Assembly: GCA_002494015.1 (NCBI GenBank)
Contig: DLAR01000004.1
Coordinates: 1 to 23,910 of the forward strand
Length of the DNA stretch: 23,910 nt
Direction of reading: 5' to 3'
DNA from: Porphyromonadaceae bacterium UBA7042
GTDB taxonomy: Bacteria > Bacteroidota > Bacteroidia > Bacteroidales > Muribaculaceae
In this document: positions 22,841-23,910 of the stretch, in pieces
How positions within the stretch are numbered: position 1 is the first letter of the stretch
Layout: the number at the start of each line of letters is the position of its first letter
The notes under the pieces: generated by a model
Database searches by the model: none
Told to the model about the DNA's origin: nothing
What the model saw: the letters and a program-made list of their open reading frames with translations, nothing else
Position numbers and translations under genes: made by a program

Positions 22841-23791
22841 ATGGCAACAACTTTGGTTCACACCGATTTCAATTTCCCGGGACAGACTGCTGTTTATCAT
22901 GGCAAAGTGCGCGATGTCTATACCATCAACGACGACATTCTCGTCATGATAGCAACCGACCGCATCTCGGCATTTGACGTTATCCTCCCCGAGGGAATCC
23001 CCTACAAGGGACAGGCTCTCAACCAGATTGCGGCAACCTTTCTTGACGCTACCGCCGACATCGTCCCCAACTGGAAACTTGCTGTTCCCGACCCGATGGT
23101 GACAGTCGGATACCGCTGCGAGGGCCTGCGTCTCGAAATGATTATCCGAGGCTATCTCGCAGGGAGCGCGTGGCGTGCCTACAAAAACGGTGTGCGTGAA
23201 ATCTGCGGCGTGAAACTTCCCGAGGGCATGCGTGAAAACGAGCGTTTCCCCGAGCCTATCATCACCCCCACCACCAAGGCCGATGCCGGACATGACGAAG
23301 ACATCTCCCGCGAGGAGGCCATCGCACAGGGCATCGTGACCGCCGAAGAATTTGACACAATGGCGGCCTATACCCGCGCCCTGTTTAAACGCGGCAGCGA
23401 GATGGCTGCCGAAAAGGGCCTCATCCTCGTCGACACCAAGTATGAATTTGGCAAGCGTGACGGCAAGGTCATCCTGATTGACGAAATCCACACCCCCGAC
23501 TCGTCGCGCTACTTCTATGCCGACGGGTACGAGGAGCGTCTCGCCGCAGGAGAACCCCAGCGTCAGCTGTCAAAGGAATTTGTGCGCGAGTGGCTCATGG
23601 CCCACGACTTCATGGGCAAGCCGGGCCAGACCGTTCCCGAGATGACCCCCGAGTTCTGCGAGGAAGTGTCGGAACGCTACATCGAACTGTATGAGCACAT
23701 CACCGGTAACAAATTTGTCAAGGCTCCCGAAAACGACCTGACCGACCGCATCGCCAAGAACGTGCTTGACTGCCTCCAGAATCTGAAATAA
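22841..23791 (+). CDS. purC: Phosphoribosylaminoimidazole-succinocarboxamide (SAICAR) synthase
   Basis: Joins aspartate to CAIR with ATP use, a late step of de novo purine synthesis; cytoplasmic. Recognisable stretches are GKVRDVY (21-27, nucleotide-binding start), ATDRISAFDVILPEGIPYKG (38-57), IIRGYLAGSAWRAY (101-114), PTTKADAGHDEDIS (143-156), LVDTKYEFGK (196-205), IDEIHTPDSSRY (213-224) and QLSKEFVREWL. Length 316 is that of the longer SAICAR synthase form found in Bacteroidetes and fungi, rather than the roughly 240-residue E. coli type. The ATG is set by the promoter 26 bases upstream and the MATTLVHTDF start. It is divergent from paralogue B. No clear terminator follows, so it may be co-transcribed with the next open frame. 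Confidence 0.97.
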   Translation: MATTLVHTDFNFPGQTAVYHGKVRDVYTINDDILVMIATDRISAFDVILPEGIPYKGQALNQIAATFLDATADIVPNWKLAVPDPMVTVGYRCEGLRLEMIIRGYLAGSAWRAYKNGVREICGVKLPEGMRENERFPEPIITPTTKADAGHDEDISREEAIAQGIVTAEEFDTMAAYTRALFKRGSEMAAEKGLILVDTKYEFGKRDGKVILIDEIHTPDSSRYFYADGYEERLAAGEPQRQLSKEFVREWLMAHDFMGKPGQTVPEMTPEFCEEVSERYIELYEHITGNKFVKAPENDLTDRIAKNVLDCLQNLK

Positions 23792-23857
23792 ACAACATAA
23801 TATTATATATTAGCGTCGTGCCATAGCGCAATGTCACTGACTTAACGGTATAATTGC

Positions 23858-23910
23858 ATGGATAAATCGGTCACCACGCCCTCTGCGGGTCACAACATCG
23901 CCAACAGGTG
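23858..23910 (+). CDS. Possible start of next gene, cut by window end
   Basis: An ATG 66 bases after purC opens a frame (MDKSVTTPSAGHNIANR) that runs to the end of the window without a stop. No promoter box is seen between, so it could be in the purC transcript. In some Bacteroidales purC is followed by a ubiE-like methyltransferase, but the 17 visible codons are too few to recognise anything. Confidence 0.3.
   Translation, partial: MDKSVTTPSAGHNIANR

Noticed and set aside
22607..23491. Minus-strand open frame of 294 codons over purC
   Set aside because: It covers most of purC in antisense and starts inside it. purC is a confident match with full motifs.

Overview
The window looks like chromosomal DNA from a gut-type Bacteroidales bacterium, plausibly Muribaculaceae (inference, no search was run). 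The basis is the Bacteroidetes promoter form TTTG-N20-TAnnTTTG (clear at 56-86, 293-324, 10002-10032, 17755-17786 and 22586-22617), the absence of obvious Shine-Dalgarno sites, secreted proteins with Fn3, cleaved-adhesin and C-terminal sorting domains, a two-domain GH105-DUF2264 enzyme, and purC, ribE and glgB of the kinds expected in that group.

Layout. Bases 98-179 hold tRNA-Leu(CAA) with its own promoter and terminator. Directly after it (about 329-2179) lies a visibly AT-rich block. It has an EcoRV-type restriction endonuclease gene, broken by one in-frame TGA at the first glycine of the DNA-recognition loop, abutting an intact D12-class adenine methyltransferase. A large inverted repeat closes this block. 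Bases 2287-3429 are a decayed mosaic: the start of a TPR protein joined to the zinc-site half of an M6 peptidase, with two reading-frame breaks and an intact sorting-type tail. A strong two-way terminator separates it from a minus-strand carbohydrate group. In transcription order this group is a secreted GH105-DUF2264 protein (9838-7505), a GH31 glucosidase/xylosidase remnant lacking its N-terminal domain and frameshifted (7481-5906), and an apparently intact glycogen branching enzyme glgB (5587-3512).

Bases 10058-10703 are a MntA-HepT (nucleotidyltransferase/HEPN) toxin-antitoxin pair under a near-consensus promoter. Plus-strand housekeeping genes follow: riboflavin synthase (10778-11392), then two adjacent FKBP-type proteins (11565-13127), one soluble and one a lipoprotein with an altered active site, ended by a 42-nt perfect palindrome. 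The minus strand from 13243 to 22393 carries two tandem paralogues of about 1,490 residues, each with its own promoter and terminator, predicted to be exported surface proteins. A 447-nt divergent intergenic region separates them from purC (22841-23791). An open frame that may be the next gene runs off the window end.

The gene set combines housekeeping functions, polysaccharide use and storage, surface adhesion, and accessory defence modules. Three loci (endonuclease, TPR/M6 mosaic, GH31) are visibly degraded. I found no CRISPR array, insertion sequence, rRNA or replication origin. I saw nothing I would call a wholly new system. The most informative items are the endonuclease nonsense codon, its leaderless promoter, the mosaic pseudogene, and the nested-domain architecture of the giant paralogues.
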